Positions 14,877-23,914 of a stretch of 36,631 nt of DNA are shown here, piece after piece. The position numbers were made by a program, and so were the translations under genes. The stretch is from Sedimentitalea xiamensis. Its GTDB lineage: Bacteria; Pseudomonadota; Alphaproteobacteria; Rhodobacterales; Rhodobacteraceae. Location of the stretch: the NCBI RefSeq assembly GCF_030164465.1, contig NZ_JASNJE010000038.1:1-36631 (forward strand), written 5' to 3'. Position 1 is the first letter of the stretch, and every line of letters begins with the position of its first letter. The notes under the pieces are model-generated. The model did no database searches, had not been told where the DNA came from, and saw only the letters and a list, made by a program, of their open reading frames with translations.

Positions 14877-15467
14877 ATGGCGCGCACGACCGGATCCCAT
14901 TCGGATATCACTGGCCCCCGAATACGCGAGGCGGCCCTGAAACTCTTTGCGCGCCATGGGTTTGCCGCCGTATCCATGCGCCAGATCGCGGCCGAGGTGG
15001 GGGTTCAGGCGGGGGCGCTCTACAATTACACGTCCGACAAGCAGAGCCTGCTGTTCGGCTTGATGAAAGAGCACATGGAAGAGCTTCTGGACGCGCGCGC
15101 GCACCGGGTCGTGCCGCAGGATGCCACGGCCCGGCTGGAAGACTTCACCCGCTTTCACATCGCACACCACCTGAAACGTTCCGACGCGGTCTTTGTCTCC
15201 TACATGGAACTGCGCAATCTCAGCCCGGAAAACTTCGACGAAATCGAAGTGCTGCGCCGCGCCTACGAGGAACATTTGGAACACATCCTTCGACAGGGCG
15301 TCGCGGATGGTGTGTTCGCGGTTCCCGATACCAAGATCGCGTCGATGGCGGTGATCGCCATGCTGACCGGCGTCAATACCTGGTATCGGGCGGAAGGTCG
15401 GCTGTCAGTGACGGAAGTCGAATCCATCTACTGGGACATGGTTCGCAAATCCGTGGCCCCGGAGTAA
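14877..15467 (+). CDS. TetR/AcrR-family transcriptional regulator
   Basis: The 196-residue protein has an N-terminal TetR helix-turn-helix (about 14-60: IREAALKLFARHGFAAVSM, then QIAAEVGVQAGALYNY and K-x-x-L). A C-terminal ligand-binding half contains FHIAHHLKRSDAVFVSYMEL and an ELRNLSPE segment, resembling regulators of acyl-CoA and fatty-acid metabolism. The ligand cannot be told from sequence. ATG 14877 follows the operator by 11 bases and has no clear ribosome-binding site, so the message may be leaderless or start further upstream. It is convergent with the pirin gene and divergent from the lipoprotein gene. Confidence 0.88.
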   Translation: MARTTGSHSDITGPRIREAALKLFARHGFAAVSMRQIAAEVGVQAGALYNYTSDKQSLLFGLMKEHMEELLDARAHRVVPQDATARLEDFTRFHIAHHLKRSDAVFVSYMELRNLSPENFDEIEVLRRAYEEHLEHILRQGVADGVFAVPDTKIASMAVIAMLTGVNTWYRAEGRLSVTEVESIYWDMVRKSVAPE

Positions 15468-15500
15468 CCCCGGCACCGGCATCGTTCTGTTCCTCTTCAC

Positions 15501-16412
15501 TCAGTGAGCCGGTTTGATGAACGTTCCGTTGCGCAGGTCGCGCATCGCCTGAATCAGTTCTTCCTGCGTGTTCATCACGATGGGGCCGTGCCATGCGACC
15601 GGTTCATCGATCGGAGCGCCCGAGATCAGCAGGAACCGGACGCCTTCCGGACCCGCCTGAAGCGTCACTTCGTCACCGGTGCCGAACCGGACGAGAGTCC
15701 TGTCGCCGCTGAGATCGCGGATATTCATCTCTTGCCCGGCGACTTCCTTTTCAAGAAGTATCCCGGACGGATCGGATGCTGCCGCGAAGGCGGCGGAGCC
15801 TTCGAAAACATAGGCGAAGGCGCGGCGATAGGTGTCGATCCTGAAGGTCTTGCGCACGCCGGCCGGAACATGGACGTCCAGATACTGCGGATCGGCGGCA
15901 ATGCCGTCCACCGGGCCGGTCTTGCCCCAGAATGTGCCCACGACGATCTTCACCCGCGTTCCGTCGTCGTCGATCACCTCCGGGATGTCGGCGGCGGTCA
16001 CGTCCTGATAGCGCGGCGCGGTCATTTTCTGCGCCGAGGGCAGGTTTCCCCAGAGCTGAAACCCGTGCATCTGTCCGCGCGCGTTTCCATGCGGCATTTC
16101 CTGATGCATGATTCCCGATCCGGCGGTCATCCACTGAACGTCGCCCGCGCCCAGCGTTCCCGTGTTGCCAAGGGAATCTCCATGTTCGACCGTTCCGCTG
16201 AGCACATATGTTATGGTCTCGATGCCGCGGTGCGGATGCCAGGGAAAACCCTTCAGGTAATCCTGCGGATGCTCGTTGCGGAAATCGTCGAACAGCAGGA
16301 AGGGGTCCAGTTCGGACGGGTCCTGAAACCCGAAGGCTCGGTGCAGTTTCACGCCGGCGCCTTCCATCGTCGGAATCGCCTGTCGTGTTTCGAGGGTCGG
16401 TCTGAGTGACAT
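15501..16412 (-). CDS. Pirin-family protein
   Basis: This 303-residue bicupin matches the pirin family. The metal-site residues are His59 and His61 in WHPHRGIET and His103 and Glu105 in MHQEMP, the expected H-x-H ... H-x-E set. The C-terminal pirin domain follows from about residue 190. Bacterial pirins act as quercetinase-like dioxygenases or as metabolic interaction partners; the substrate here is unknown. I chose ATG 16412 (MSLRPTLETRQ) over the longer frame beginning at 16442, because family members start near this point. The gene is convergent with the TetR gene, with a gap of 33 bases. Confidence 0.9.
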   Translation of the reverse strand: MSLRPTLETRQAIPTMEGAGVKLHRAFGFQDPSELDPFLLFDDFRNEHPQDYLKGFPWHPHRGIETITYVLSGTVEHGDSLGNTGTLGAGDVQWMTAGSGIMHQEMPHGNARGQMHGFQLWGNLPSAQKMTAPRYQDVTAADIPEVIDDDGTRVKIVVGTFWGKTGPVDGIAADPQYLDVHVPAGVRKTFRIDTYRRAFAYVFEGSAAFAAASDPSGILLEKEVAGQEMNIRDLSGDRTLVRFGTGDEVTLQAGPEGVRFLLISGAPIDEPVAWHGPIVMNTQEELIQAMRDLRNGTFIKPAH

Positions 16413-16591
16413 GTCTGTTTTCCATAGACGGTTGTGCCACACATAGATGGGTCGATTGCGCGGTCTGGCAATCGGGATAGTTCAACGAGTCATGTGCATC
16501 GCTGCACAACGCCCGCAAAAGATCTCTCAAACCGTGGCCTGGCGGCCGCCGCGCGTCGGGTCTTGCCCAGCCCTTTGGCGGCCAGTCCCTG

Positions 16592-17170
16592 TCAGGGTGA
16601 GACGAGGAACCACGCGCCATCCACGCAGACGGCTTCCTGCTGGCCGCAGTGGAACATGAAATAGGTCATTTCGGATCTTGGAAGGCGCGACACGCCTGGG
16701 AGACCTTCGAGTTCGGACGCTGCGCCCATCATATTCCCGCCGAAGACATCGGATGCGAAGATCATTTGACCGGGGGACAGGACGATATCCCGAACGGGAG
16801 AACACGGCCCAAGGGTCCGGGTCCGGATCTGAATCGGAAGCGCTTCCGGATGCCGGGCCATGAAATCCGCGTCGAGCCGGATCTCGTCGATCCATTCGAC
16901 CTGACGATAGGCGCCTGAGCGTGTCTTGACCCTGTCGCGCAGCCGGAGGGCTTCGATAGGAAGCTCGCCAAAACTTGTCGACAGGCGGCAGCCCGCAGCA
17001 AAGCCGGGCAGGGTCCAGACCTTGTTCGGTCTCGGGGCGGGATGGCTTGCGGCGGCGGACGGCGCATCGCTCTGGCGGGTCTGTCTCAGAACCGCGTCGA
17101 GAATGGTCTGATCCGACGGCGCGAACGACGCCGGATATGACGGCTCAGAGCGGGATAGGTCCGGGCGCAT
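16592..17170 (-). CDS. Stand-alone Hint-domain (Hint_2) protein, catalytic Cys position altered
   Basis: The 192-residue protein matches the Hedgehog/intein-type Hint_2 domain common in Rhodobacteraceae. It has the fold start GFAAGCRLSTSFGELPIEAL, then RLRDRVKTRSGAYRQVEWI, RIRTRTLG, the segment DIVLSPGQMIFA, and a final EMTYFMFHCGQQEAVCVDGAWF. Active Hint domains begin with Cys at the first position of the block (C-F-x-x-G-T). Here that position is Gly and a Cys appears five residues later, so autoprocessing is doubtful. The N-terminal 50 residues are Pro/Ser/Ala-rich linker. ATG 17170 has AAGGAT upstream. It is not clearly in an operon. Confidence 0.75.
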   Translation of the reverse strand: MRPDLSRSEPSYPASFAPSDQTILDAVLRQTRQSDAPSAAASHPAPRPNKVWTLPGFAAGCRLSTSFGELPIEALRLRDRVKTRSGAYRQVEWIDEIRLDADFMARHPEALPIQIRTRTLGPCSPVRDIVLSPGQMIFASDVFGGNMMGAASELEGLPGVSRLPRSEMTYFMFHCGQQEAVCVDGAWFLVSP

Positions 17171-17520
17171 GTCGATCCTTTGCTTGGCAGGGTCCGAAGG
17201 CGTTTTGTGGGGTCAGATTGCGATGCGGCCAGACTACGGGCTTTGCCAAAATTCTCCATGAATTTGGATCGATTTGTCGAAATCGAAGCGGGTTTTGGCG
17301 TTGCGGGCGGACAGTTTCGGATGTGGTGCGGGTTTGGAAACTCGTGAGAAACAATCGAAACGCCGGACTGCCCTGCGAATCCCGGCCCGAGTTTCCCATG
17401 GGCCATATGTTTGTTGTGACCGATAGCGGTGCGGGAAGACCCGGCGCAGGTCGCAAACAGGAAAGATCGGCTGTGCGTCGATGCGCAGGGTGCCGTTGAA
17501 TCGTAAGCGAGGACGGGAAG
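17171..17520. other. Intergenic region between divergent genes; nothing specific recognised
   Basis: These 350 bases separate the Hint-domain gene (leftward) from the dehydrogenase gene (rightward) and must hold both promoters. I see no convincing ORF, long repeat, RNA structure or clear -35/-10 pair. Confidence 0.5.
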
Positions 17521-18474
17521 ATGCGGGTAGGTTTCATCGGACTTGGCAATGTCGGCGGGAAACTTTCGGGAAGTCTCTTGCGCAATGGCATTGACCTCGC
17601 GGTCCACGATCTGAACGGCGATCTGGTTCACAAGATGGTCGTGCGCGGCGCGCGGGACGGTGCAAGCCCGTCCCGGCTGATGGAAACCTGCGACGCGGTC
17701 ATCACCTGCCTGCCCAGCCCCGCCGCAAGTGCCGCCGTGCTGGACGAGATGCTGCCGCGCGTCGGTCCCGGCAAGATCTGGATGGAAATGTCCACGACCG
17801 ACGCCGCCGAAGTGAAACGGCTTGGCGCTGCCGTCATCGACCGGGGCGGTGCGGCGGTGGATTGCCCGGTTTCCGGCGGCTGTCACCGGGCGGACACCGG
17901 CAACATCAGCATCTTCGCGGGCTGCGATCGGGAAACCTTCGAACGGATCCTGCCATTGCTGACGGTCATGGGGCGTCGCATCCTTCATACGGGCGACCTC
18001 GGCAGCGCCAGCGTTCTCAAGGTGGTGACGAACTATCTGGCCACGGCCAACCTTGTCAGCTGTGCGGAGGCGCTGGTGGTGTCAAAGGCCGCCGGAATGG
18101 ATCTGGGCGTCGCCTACGAGGCGATCCGGATCAGTTCCGGCACGAGTTTCGTGCACGAAACGGAAAGCCAGGTGATCCTCAACGGCAGTCGGGACATTTC
18201 GTTCACCATGGATCTCGTGGCCAAGGACATCGGGTTGTTTCAGTCGGTTGCCGACCGGGCCGGGGTTCCGCTCGATCTCGGCCCGAAACTGATCGAGATA
18301 TTCGCGGACGGGATCCGCCGATACGGTTCCCGTGAACTGTCGCCAAACATCATCCGGCGGCTCGAAGATGCGACCGGTCTGGACATTCGGGCACCGGGCT
18401 TCCCGGCGCAGATGCAGGATGACGAACCGGAAGAACCGGGCGCGGAAGTGATCGTGCGACGTGCGGAGAAATAG
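17521..18474 (+). CDS. NAD(P)-dependent beta-hydroxyacid dehydrogenase (3-hydroxyisobutyrate dehydrogenase family)
   Basis: The 317-residue protein opens with the Rossmann motif MRVGFIGLGNVGG. It carries the family substrate-binding segment DCPVSGG near residue 118 and the catalytic lysine region GSASVLKVVTNYL, with Lys about residue 166. The family includes 3-hydroxyisobutyrate, tartronate-semialdehyde and related dehydrogenases; the substrate cannot be assigned. Length is slightly above the usual 290-300 because of an acidic C-terminal tail (DDEPEEPGAE). The next gene starts within about 60 bases in the same direction. Confidence 0.88.
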   Translation: MRVGFIGLGNVGGKLSGSLLRNGIDLAVHDLNGDLVHKMVVRGARDGASPSRLMETCDAVITCLPSPAASAAVLDEMLPRVGPGKIWMEMSTTDAAEVKRLGAAVIDRGGAAVDCPVSGGCHRADTGNISIFAGCDRETFERILPLLTVMGRRILHTGDLGSASVLKVVTNYLATANLVSCAEALVVSKAAGMDLGVAYEAIRISSGTSFVHETESQVILNGSRDISFTMDLVAKDIGLFQSVADRAGVPLDLGPKLIEIFADGIRRYGSRELSPNIIRRLEDATGLDIRAPGFPAQMQDDEPEEPGAEVIVRRAEK

Positions 18475-18512
18475 GCTGTTCGCCTCCGCTCGCGCGGGGT
18501 AAACGGGCCTGA

Positions 18513-19025
18513 ATGGCGAACGGGCGGAAGAAAATGGAAAACGACGAGGTTCTGGCGGTTCTCGAGGCCAGTCCGATCCGGCGCGGGATCGGCGTGGCGA
18601 CGCTGGTCGCGATGGCGGCCCTGCTGTTCTATTCGGCGGCGACGACGGCGTCCGGCCCGCTCTGGCAGGCGATTGCCGTGGTTCTGGGCGCGGCGTCGCT
18701 CTGGACCGCGGATCTGTTTCGACGCGCCGCCGCCGGACGGGTCGAACTGACCGAAGGCGGGTTGCGGGACAGTCGCGGAGAGACCATCGTTTCCATGGAA
18801 GACATCGTGAGACTGGACCGGGGTGCCTTCGCCTTCAAGCCTTCCAACGGTTTCACGATCCGGACCCGGTCGCCCGGCACCCGCGTCTGGCGTCCGGGGC
18901 TGTGGTGGCGGTTCGGTCATCGCATCGGCATCGGTGGCGTGACGCCGATCGCGCAATCGAAGGCCATGGCCGAGCTGCTGACCCAGCGGATCGCCGAGCG
19001 ACAGGATCGGGATGCGGCGTCCTAG
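18513..19025 (+). CDS. Small inner-membrane protein of unknown function
   Basis: I do not recognise a family name. Of about 170 residues, two hydrophobic segments near the N-terminus (GVATLVAMAALLFYSAATTA and PLWQAIAVVLGAASLWTA) likely form a membrane hairpin. A soluble C-terminal domain (VELTEGGLRDSRGE ... FAFKPSNGFTIRTRS) resembles PH-like membrane-associated domains. An internal ATG at 18534 has a better ribosome-binding site (GCGGAAG) and may be the true start. The gene follows the dehydrogenase and is convergent with the Tad genes. Confidence 0.75.
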   Translation: MANGRKKMENDEVLAVLEASPIRRGIGVATLVAMAALLFYSAATTASGPLWQAIAVVLGAASLWTADLFRRAAAGRVELTEGGLRDSRGETIVSMEDIVRLDRGAFAFKPSNGFTIRTRSPGTRVWRPGLWWRFGHRIGIGGVTPIAQSKAMAELLTQRIAERQDRDAAS

Positions 19026-19111
19026 GTGACTGACTCTGATCCTTCGCAATAGTCCGGAGCAGAGCGACCGGACCTTGCAAGACCACCGGCCACGAGGCGG
19101 TCAGGGGCCAA

Positions 19112-19714
19112 TCATCCCGGGCCAATCACCCCGTCGTCGTGATCCTCGCCCTCACCCTCGTTCATCCCCTCGAACACGACCTGCGAGACGAAGCGGGGCC
19201 GGGTGAAAACGAAATTCTTCAGGTCCAGGTTGTCCAGGCCGACGTTGAAGAGAGGGACAAAGACATTGTTGGTTTCCACCAGAATGACGCGTTCGTTGTC
19301 GGGCATTTCGGGCAGATCGCCGGAAATGTTCTCGATGTTCGCATTGGTCAGTTCGGCCGGAAAGCCGCGGTTCTCGGACCAGTCCAGATAGTATCGTTCG
19401 TCGGCGGCGTCCCAGCGGATCACCGAGACCCGCAGATCGACATCCGAAGGCGTGCGCGTCATCAGGCTGAGCACTTCGACCATGGAGTCGATATAGGCAT
19501 CGTTCACCGCCTGGGTTTCGCGCGAGAGCAGGTCCGAGATCGTATAGGCCGCCTTGAGATTGACCGCGCTCTGACGGTAGCCGTCAAAGAACACGTAGGC
19601 CGCCATGAAGGTCCAGAACAGGATCGGCATCGCGAGGATGAATTCGACGGTGACATTGCCGTGCTCTTCGCGGCAGAAACCGCGCAGCAGGGTTTTCGGT
19701 CGGGAGATTTTCAT
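19112..19714 (-). CDS. TadE-like pilus assembly protein
   Basis: The 200-residue protein has the TadE pattern. A short basic N-terminus is followed by REEHGNVTVEFILAMPILF, with an E at position 5 of the hydrophobic segment as in pseudopilins, and then a single membrane helix. The remaining part is periplasmic, with an acidic C-terminus. TadE/TadF pseudopilins are processed by TadV and act in Flp/Tad pilus assembly. It is the last of three overlapping or abutting genes (three-base gap to the next). The rest of a tad locus is not in the window, so a role in Tad secretion is inferred from family. Confidence 0.82.
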   Translation of the reverse strand: MKISRPKTLLRGFCREEHGNVTVEFILAMPILFWTFMAAYVFFDGYRQSAVNLKAAYTISDLLSRETQAVNDAYIDSMVEVLSLMTRTPSDVDLRVSVIRWDAADERYYLDWSENRGFPAELTNANIENISGDLPEMPDNERVILVETNNVFVPLFNVGLDNLDLKNFVFTRPRFVSQVVFEGMNEGEGEDHDDGVIGPG

Positions 19715-19717
19715 GGC

Positions 19718-20257
19718 TTACCTCGGTTCCTGAACGAAGGCAGAGGTCGCGACCAGCCGGAACTGGCCGGCCCCATCCTTCGCGATGTTCTTCCCGAGGC
19801 CGGTGGTCGGGAAGATCGGCGAGATCTTGGCGCAGGCACGCAGGATCATCAGGTCGTTGTCCTGCGCATCGTTCTTGAACTCGGTCTTGGGAATGACCTC
19901 TTCGGAATTGTCGGTGCAGTTCGCCGCCGCCGGGATATCGGTCCATGCGCGGGGGTCGCGCTGCACCATTTCCAGCAACATGTTCGTCTTGCAGTCCTGG
20001 ATGAAACCGGTGCGGTCGCACAGCAGGTTCTTGATGTCGTCGTGCTGGGGAACCGTGCCGGTTCCGAGCCGTATGTCGCGCACGGTCATGTCCATCGCCC
20101 GTTCGAGCATCGCGTGCTGCAAGGAAACCATCCCCAGTTCCACCCCGGACAGCAGCAGGAAGAGCATTGCCGGAAAGGTGATGACGAATTCGATGGTGGA
20201 GTTGCCGTCTTCGGAGCGCCGGAACCGGCGCAGGAACGGGCGGGACAGACGTGTCAT
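19718..20257 (-). CDS. TadE/TadF-like pilus assembly protein
   Basis: This 179-residue protein starts with a basic segment (RPFLRRFRRSEDGN) and then STIEFVITFPAMLFLLLSGVE, the TadE-type processing region and transmembrane helix with its conserved Glu. The periplasmic part has four or more cysteines (for example LLCDRT, QDCKTN, ANCTDN, RACAK), suggesting disulphides. The start overlaps the upstream vWA gene by four bases (ATGA). It probably forms a minor pseudopilin pair with its neighbour at 19112. Confidence 0.83.
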   Translation of the reverse strand: MTRLSRPFLRRFRRSEDGNSTIEFVITFPAMLFLLLSGVELGMVSLQHAMLERAMDMTVRDIRLGTGTVPQHDDIKNLLCDRTGFIQDCKTNMLLEMVQRDPRAWTDIPAAANCTDNSEEVIPKTEFKNDAQDNDLMILRACAKISPIFPTTGLGKNIAKDGAGQFRLVATSAFVQEPR

Positions 20258-21873
20258 TGGGTCAGCCTCAGCTTGCGGATCGAGGTGGCGATGGAGTCAA
20301 ACGCCGCCAAGATGTCCGATCCGTCGGAATTGAAGTAATGGCTCGCGGAACTGGCGCAGTCCTTCAGCGTCTTGATGCCTGTTATCGGGGCTTCCATGCC
20401 AATGGTGAAGACAATCACGTCGCGATCCTTCGCGGCGTCGCAGATATGCTTGGTGAATTGGTCCTTGGCGGCTTTTTCCCGCTTGGAGAAGGCCGAGGAT
20501 ATCCATGTCGCCCAGGCGCTGGAGGTGAAGCTGTAGTTCTCTTCGGCGTTGTATTTGAGCGAGGCGCGGTTGTTCAACTCGGGGAAGGTCAGTTCGACGG
20601 CGGTGCCCGGTTCGCTGCCATCGGGGGCGTTGCCGAAGGGGTATTCGCTCCATGCGTCGAGGTGGGGAATCCAGTATTTTGTTGCGCTCTGGTCATGATA
20701 GACGCTGTAGACGTCCGCTTCGGCGTTGTACCAGACATTGGACGGGCCTTCGCGCATGGTCGGGTTGATGAAATACTGATCTTCGTTCTTGCCGTCGGAC
20801 ATCACGATCAGCACTTTCAGCGTGTTCTCGTCAGTGTAGTCGACCGGCTTGCTGGCGTAGACGGACGGCACGATGCCCTTGGCTGCAAGGTCCGAAACGA
20901 CGGGCCGGATGCTGGGATCCAGAAGGGTGATCCCCCATTTGACGCCCACGTCGATGGAGGTCGGCCCCAGCGCGGTCATCGCGTCGATGGCGGCGTGCAG
21001 CTTGGTGCGGTCGTTGGTGATCGGAACGATGGCGGAACCGGCGCGGATCGGGCAGACCGGCACCTGGATGGGCATGGTGCTGTGGGTATAGGGATCGAAA
21101 TGCGCCGTGCGTTCGAGCGGCTGGGAGGCATCGATTGTGGTGCGGCTGAACTGGTCTTCGATGAAATTGACGCAATGCGAATAGCGGTGTTCGGCGGAAA
21201 CGGTGAACCCGTTGTCATGGAATTCGTCCAGCAGCGTTTCGCCGACATTGACCTGGCTGGCATAGGGAATGATCGAGAAGGACACCGAGTCGTTGCGCGC
21301 CTGGGTCAGCATGTGGTCGATGAAGGTTTTCGCGGCCGTCTGCATGTTGCTCAGACGGCTGTTTTCAGCCATTGACCCCGAGATATCCAGCACCATCGAG
21401 ATTTCCAGCGACTGGATGCGTTCTTCGGCGGCGCTGGCGGCGGGGGTGCGTATCGAATTCAGCCCAGTCATGTGCATGAACTGCGTCGCGACGTCGGCGC
21501 TGGCCGTTGCCGACACCGTCCGTGCACCGACGGAATCCGTGACCGACACACCGCCGAGGTATTCGCCCAGTTCCGCCTTGTTGAAATAATCCTGCACGAC
21601 GGCGCCGGGTTCGATCTCCTGGTCGAGACTCGCGGCGGCCAGAACCGCCCTGTCCAGCGTGTATTGCAGCTTGGCGCGGTCGCGTTCGACCCGCATCAGA
21701 TCGATTCCGATTCCGCCGACCATCAGCATCATCAGGAATATGTAGACCCCGAGAATGAGCATCGCTCCGTCTTCTTGACGGAAGAAGGCGCGCAGGAATG
21801 GCGGAGATCCGGGCGGGTTCGCGCTCGGGAGCGGGTGGTCTTCAGTCTGAAAGCGGTCGTGACGCGAAAACAT
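20254..21873 (-). CDS. TadG-like protein with von Willebrand factor A domain
   Basis: The 539-residue protein combines an N-terminal TadG-like membrane anchor (RQEDGAMLILGVYIFLMMLM and following residues) with a large extracytoplasmic vWA domain. Its MIDAS motif is VLDISGSM near residue 160, followed by conserved Thr and Asp positions further on (VLIVMSDGKNEDQ). Such proteins occur with Tad pilus genes and are thought to anchor or stabilise the pilus at the outer surface. It is the first gene of the three-gene unit; AGAGGTG precedes ATG 21873. The gene lies divergent from the glutamate dehydrogenase gene. Confidence 0.86.
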   Translation of the reverse strand: MFSRHDRFQTEDHPLPSANPPGSPPFLRAFFRQEDGAMLILGVYIFLMMLMVGGIGIDLMRVERDRAKLQYTLDRAVLAAASLDQEIEPGAVVQDYFNKAELGEYLGGVSVTDSVGARTVSATASADVATQFMHMTGLNSIRTPAASAAEERIQSLEISMVLDISGSMAENSRLSNMQTAAKTFIDHMLTQARNDSVSFSIIPYASQVNVGETLLDEFHDNGFTVSAEHRYSHCVNFIEDQFSRTTIDASQPLERTAHFDPYTHSTMPIQVPVCPIRAGSAIVPITNDRTKLHAAIDAMTALGPTSIDVGVKWGITLLDPSIRPVVSDLAAKGIVPSVYASKPVDYTDENTLKVLIVMSDGKNEDQYFINPTMREGPSNVWYNAEADVYSVYHDQSATKYWIPHLDAWSEYPFGNAPDGSEPGTAVELTFPELNNRASLKYNAEENYSFTSSAWATWISSAFSKREKAAKDQFTKHICDAAKDRDVIVFTIGMEAPITGIKTLKDCASSASHYFNSDGSDILAAFDSIATSIRKLRLTQ

Positions 21874-22196
21874 GGTTCACCTCTCTTGCCGATACCGTTG
21901 AACGGAACGCCGGTTACACAGAGTCCAGTTTTGAATGCCGTGGGAACATGTTCAAAATAAGGCGAAGCGTGGCCAATTCGGGGGTCGGGTGCACCGGTTC
22001 TTGCAATGATCTCAAGTCCCGGAGCCGATTGTTTCAGGTGCGGCGACACCGCGCCGGAACCGCCTGACACTCGACGCCATTGATGCGTCCGTTCGCGGAA
22101 TGGTCGGAAAAGTCGCACTTTTGGGAAGACGTGTCATAGTGTGGGCGCGACAGAACCGCATCCGCGAGTCGTGAAGACAACAGGGAAGGACAGGAA
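21874..22196. other. Divergent intergenic region tadG / glutamate dehydrogenase
   Basis: These 323 bases contain no supported ORF. They must hold promoters for both flanking units, but I cannot pick a convincing -35/-10 pair. GGGAAGGACAGGAA before 22197 is the ribosome-binding site of the dehydrogenase. Confidence 0.45.
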
Positions 22197-23627
22197 ATGG
22201 CCCCGAAAACCGAGCCGAGTTTTCGCGAAAGCGTCGATCTGATGTTCAACCGGGCCGTCGCCCTGATGGACTTGCCGCCCGGCCTCGAAGAAAAGATACG
22301 GGTCTGCAATGCGACCTATACCGTCCGGTTCGGCGTCCGGCTGCGGGGACAGATCCAGACATTCACTGGCTACCGGTCGGTCCACTCCGAGCACATGGAA
22401 CCCGTGAAGGGCGGCATCCGCTATGCCCCCAGCGTGCATCAGGACGAGGTGGAGGCGCTGGCGGCGCTCATGACCTACAAATGCGCGCTGGTCGAGGCGC
22501 CGTTCGGCGGCTCCAAGGGCGGCTTGAGAATCGATCCGCGCCAGTATGACGAATACGAACTGGAACAGATCACCCGCCGTTTCGCCTATGAGCTGGCCAA
22601 GCGCGACCTGATCCATCCGAGCCAGAATGTTCCGGCGCCCGACATGGGTACCGGGGAACGGGAAATGGCCTGGATCGCCGATCAATACGCGCGGATGAAC
22701 ACCACCGACATCAACGCGCGGGCCTGCGTGACCGGCAAGCCGCTGAACGCAGGCGGGATTGCCGGGCGCGTCGAAGCGACGGGACGCGGCGTGCAATATG
22801 CGCTGCGCGAGTTCTTCCGCCATCCCGAAGACATGGCCAAGGCCGGGCTGACCGGTTCGCTGGACGGCAAGCGGGTGATCGTGCAGGGGCTTGGCAACGT
22901 CGGCTATCACGCGGCCAAGTTCCTCGCCGAAGAGGATGGCGCGATCATTACAGGCATCATCGAACGCGATGGCGCGCTGTTCAATCCCCAGGGCCTGGAC
23001 GTCGAAGCGGTGCACAACTGGATCAAGGGTCGCGGCGGGGTCACCGGGTTTCCCGATGCCGCGCATACCGCCGAAGGGGCGGCGGTGCTGGAAGAGGAAT
23101 GCGATATTCTGATACCGGCGGCGCTGGAGGGCGTCATCAATCTCAACAATGCCGAGCGGATCAAGGCGCCGCTGATCATCGAGGCGGCGAACGGCCCGGT
23201 CACGGCAGGGGCGGACGATGTCCTGCGCGCCAAGGGCACGGTGATCGTTCCCGACATGTATGCCAACGCCGGCGGTGTAACCGTGTCCTATTTCGAATGG
23301 GTCAAGAACCTCAGCCATATCCGTTTTGGCCGCATGCAGCGCCGTCAGGAAGAGGCGCGGCATCAGCTGGTTGTCGACGAACTGGAACGTCTGGACCGGT
23401 ATCTCGGCGATGCCTGGAGCATGTCGCCGGATTTCAAGAAACGATACCTGCGGGGGGCGGATGAACTGGAATTGGTGCGATCGGGCCTGGATGACACGAT
23501 GCGCATCGCCTACCAGTCCATGCGCGACGTCTGGCATGAACGCGAGGATGTGGAAGATCTGCGCACCGCCGCCTATCTGGTTGCGATCGGCAAGGTCGCG
23601 GCCAGCTATCGCGCCAAGGGTCTCTAG
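22197..23627 (+). CDS. Glu/Leu/Phe/Val dehydrogenase, probable NAD(P)-glutamate dehydrogenase
   Basis: The 476-residue enzyme carries the family hallmarks: MEPVKGGIRYAPSVHQDEVE with the substrate-binding Lys, the catalytic block VEAPFGGSKGGLRIDP, VPAPDMGTGEREMAWIADQY, and the NAD-binding motif VQGLGNVGYHAAKFL. It would interconvert glutamate and 2-oxoglutarate plus ammonia, though leucine/phenylalanine/valine specificity cannot be excluded. It is somewhat longer than the common 410-450 residues owing to its C-terminal helices. It lies 287 bases upstream of the sarcosine oxidase genes, so it may sit beside amine catabolism by function, but a separate transcript is likely. Confidence 0.92.
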   Translation: MAPKTEPSFRESVDLMFNRAVALMDLPPGLEEKIRVCNATYTVRFGVRLRGQIQTFTGYRSVHSEHMEPVKGGIRYAPSVHQDEVEALAALMTYKCALVEAPFGGSKGGLRIDPRQYDEYELEQITRRFAYELAKRDLIHPSQNVPAPDMGTGEREMAWIADQYARMNTTDINARACVTGKPLNAGGIAGRVEATGRGVQYALREFFRHPEDMAKAGLTGSLDGKRVIVQGLGNVGYHAAKFLAEEDGAIITGIIERDGALFNPQGLDVEAVHNWIKGRGGVTGFPDAAHTAEGAAVLEEECDILIPAALEGVINLNNAERIKAPLIIEAANGPVTAGADDVLRAKGTVIVPDMYANAGGVTVSYFEWVKNLSHIRFGRMQRRQEEARHQLVVDELERLDRYLGDAWSMSPDFKKRYLRGADELELVRSGLDDTMRIAYQSMRDVWHEREDVEDLRTAAYLVAIGKVAASYRAKGL

Positions 23628-23914
23628 TTCTGGCCCGGCATCCGGGGCCGTATCGGCATGGCCGGCGAAACCGGTCCGGGTCCTGAGGAACGATGTCTCG
23701 ATCCGGCCGCCGCACGATCCGTTCGCGTGCCGGCGGATCGCCCGGTGGGGCGGTTTTCGCTTGCGCGGAGTCTCGTGCGCGATGCGGGTGGCATGATCGG
23801 AACCCGTCCTGGATTTCCCGGCGAACCTCCGGAAAAACAGCGGCTGAATGGATTTGGGCATTGATACGCTCCGGCCGGACTGTTTCTATCCCGCTGGACG
23901 AAGGGAAATGTTCG

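Noticed and set aside
23628-23914. Riboswitch or small gene ahead of soxB
   Set aside because: A 68-codon frame exists but lacks family resemblance, and I could not fit the region to a known riboswitch class.
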